Source: Bacteroidales bacterium
Lineage (GTDB): Bacteria > Bacteroidota > Bacteroidia > Bacteroidales > VadinHA17
DNA length: 7,709 nucleotides
Direction of reading: 5' to 3'
NCBI GenBank assembly: GCA_025455505.1
Contig: JALOMK010000101.1
Span: forward strand, 1 to 7,709
Positions within the stretch are counted from its first letter, which is position 1; the number at the start of each line of letters is the position of its first letter. This document shows, piece by piece, positions 6,125 to 7,709 of the stretch. The notes under the pieces were generated by a model that had not been told where the DNA came from, did no database searches, and worked only from the letters and a program-made list of their open reading frames with translations. The position numbers were made by a program, and so were the translations under genes.

Positions 6125-7709
6125 TCAGTCAATTTTCAATACAACGGGAAGAAGGTCTTTTGTCTTGCCGTCGGGACCCAAAGCTTTTATATCCTTGATG
6201 ATAAGTGTTTTACCGCGGGTAAGCTTTTCAAGAAGCGCTTTTTGTTTTGCTGTGAGCTGGCTGCTTGTGCTTGGTTCCTCGATGTCGAGGCCGCGGTCGG
6301 TATAGAACAATTTGAATTCGGTAACCTTGTAAGTGAGGTCGAAGTCAAAGTCGGGCATTATTGCGAACACACCCTGCTGTGCGGCGGCTGATGCCCTCGA
6401 CACTGATCCTGTGCTCTTGTTTGCAAATGTGGCAATAGGAGTCGGGAGGGGTTTTACCCTGAATTCGTAGGGAGGCATCTGTACCGGCTTTCCGTTTAAT
6501 TCGGCTGTTACGATCACCTGTACGTTCTGGCCTGCGGCATTTGGTTTGATGAGCCAGTTGCCCCTGAATGTCTCCCCTTTTGAGTTTTTCATCTTGCCCA
6601 CCCTTGATTCGCCGTTCACGACCCTGATTTTCAGTTTGTCGGGACTGATGCCCGGCACTGAAACGTCGAGTGGGTTATCGATGCCCACATAGAGAACGTT
6701 CATTGCCGTTGCAGAGACTATGACGTTTGGTTCGCCAACTACATAAGAGGCATTGAAGGGATAGTTAATTATAGCTCCGCTCGGTGATTTGAGAGCTATG
6801 ACACCGCCCCATTTCTTCTCGCCTGTGGAGGTTGCCGCGGCCTTGTAGATTCCCCTGCCCTCGTCGTCGAGTTCAAGTTTCTGTCCGCCGGAGAGCATAA
6901 TTTCGGGTTGCTGAGTAGTGTCGGTTGCCGAAATAAAGACAGAAGCCTGGTACTGGTCGCCCACAGTGACATAGTTTGCTGTGGGTATCACAACAGGGAC
7001 CAGCTTGTTGAATTTGAATGATGAGGCATCTATTTGTGTATACAGGTAATTAAGGACTTCTGTTTCAGCGTTTCTGACGTCGAGCTGCATTTTTGACAGA
7101 GTGGCGATAACAGCTACCAGCGGGAGTGCCTGGAAGGTTCCGTTTTCCCATGGAGTCGACTGTCCGTCCTTGTCCTTCATTTCGTTTGTGCTGAGGCTCG
7201 ATCTGAGCACCTCTTCCGAAGTCGGAGCTTTTCCGTCGAGAGTCGCAAGCAGGAATTCCCTGTATTCATTGAGCATAGCCTTAAGGTCTGTAGCCTTGCC
7301 CTTCTGGTTTGATCCGATAAGGACTTCGGACGGGATATTGTTTTCGTCGATCTTCTGTACCTCTTCGATATCCACTTCGTCGCCCTTGATTGCTGCTGAC
7401 TCGGGGCCTTCGGCTTTTGTAATGATTTCAATCTTGAGGTCCTGCAGGAAGTTATATGCTTCGTCGGCTCTCACCTTTACCTCGAATGCCTTGTTTTTGA
7501 GTTCCCCTGCTTTCTGGGGGTTTTCGGCTGCAGCCCTGGTGAACTGGTCATAAACGAGGTTGTTTTTGAGAGCATAGTTTGAGAGGGTTGTATTCAGACC
7601 CTTGTCAATTTTTTTAAATGCATCAATGGCTTCTTTTGATACGTTAAGGGCAAGCATGGCGGTAAGCACCAGGTACATCATACCGATCATTTTTTGCCGG
7701 GGAGAAAGC
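6125..7709 (-). CDS. gldM: type IX secretion/gliding motor protein GldM/PorM (5' end outside window)
   Basis: GldM is anchored in the inner membrane by one helix, spans the periplasm, and with GldL forms the proton-powered motor of the T9SS. The frame continues past the ATG at 7690 to the window edge, adding LSPRQK before Met. Known GldM proteins start about five residues earlier (MAGGK-like), so the real start is just outside. The Arg of LSPRQ (codon 7697-7699) corresponds to Arg9 of Flavobacterium GldM, implicated in coupling to GldL. Numbering from the Met at 7690: membrane helix about 1-16 (MIGMMYLVLTAMLALN), then VSKEAIDAF; helical N-terminal domain to about 220, including FQALPLVAVIATLSK (186-200); beta domains with 'VVGEPNVIVSATAMNVLYVG' (317-336); C-terminal domain from about 409, with 'MPDFDFDLTYKVTEF' (445-459). 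About 532 residues in full, near the usual length. It is followed by gldN; gldK and gldL are expected beyond the right edge. Confidence 0.95.
   Translation of the reverse strand, partial: LSPRQKMIGMMYLVLTAMLALNVSKEAIDAFKKIDKGLNTTLSNYALKNNLVYDQFTRAAAENPQKAGELKNKAFEVKVRADEAYNFLQDLKIEIITKAEGPESAAIKGDEVDIEEVQKIDENNIPSEVLIGSNQKGKATDLKAMLNEYREFLLATLDGKAPTSEEVLRSSLSTNEMKDKDGQSTPWENGTFQALPLVAVIATLSKMQLDVRNAETEVLNYLYTQIDASSFKFNKLVPVVIPTANYVTVGDQYQASVFISATDTTQQPEIMLSGGQKLELDDEGRGIYKAAATSTGEKKWGGVIALKSPSGAIINYPFNASYVVGEPNVIVSATAMNVLYVGIDNPLDVSVPGISPDKLKIRVVNGESRVGKMKNSKGETFRGNWLIKPNAAGQNVQVIVTAELNGKPVQMPPYEFRVKPLPTPIATFANKSTGSVSRASAAAQQGVFAIMPDFDFDLTYKVTEFKLFYTDRGLDIEEPSTSSQLTAKQKALLEKLTRGKTLIIKDIKALGPDGKTKDLLPVVLKID

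Noticed and set aside
7101..7553. A 150-codon plus-strand open frame opposite gldM.
   Set aside because: Ser-rich low-complexity translation typical of antisense frames; GldM is unmistakable on the other strand.
1..7709. A previously undescribed defence, mobile or toxin system.
   Set aside because: No integrase, transposase, nuclease, toxin, repeat array or abrupt change in gene style was seen; the identifiable genes are conserved envelope functions.

Overview
The window looks like chromosomal core DNA from an anaerobic or gliding-type member of the phylum Bacteroidota. The reasons are the gldM-gldN pair of the type IX secretion system (T9SS), a DUF5723-type outer-membrane protein next to a DUF4834-type small membrane protein, the lack of Shine-Dalgarno sequences before starts, and matches to the Bacteroidota -7 promoter element TAnnTTTG in the one real intergenic gap. 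The family resemblance fits Bacteroidales or a close relative, but genus cannot be read from this sequence. Coding density is very high, no stretch over 300 bases lacks a gene, and there are no RNA genes, mobile elements or CRISPR repeats.

Layout: (1) 2-2488, plus strand: a three-gene run made of the 3' part of a secreted or surface protein of unknown function (open at the left edge), a predicted outer-membrane beta-barrel of DUF5723 type, and a 62-residue DUF4834-type single-pass membrane protein. (2) 2495-3987, minus strand: mlaF-like ATPase and mlaE-like permease genes of an MCE/Mla-type lipid ABC transporter, overlapping by ATGA. (3) 3988-4112: a divergent promoter region. (4) 4113-5198, plus strand: a mannose-1-phosphate guanylyltransferase. 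(5) 5197-5233: a strong bidirectional intrinsic terminator. (6) 5252-7709, minus strand: gldN and gldM, the end of a gldKLMN-type operon whose upstream part lies beyond the right edge.

The unifying theme is the cell envelope. GldM and GldN belong to the motor and periplasmic ring of protein secretion, MlaEF moves lipids between membranes, ManC supplies GDP-mannose for surface polysaccharides, and the first operon encodes exported or membrane proteins of unknown role. No clearly new biological system is visible. The least explained part is the left-edge trio, the best place for follow-up.
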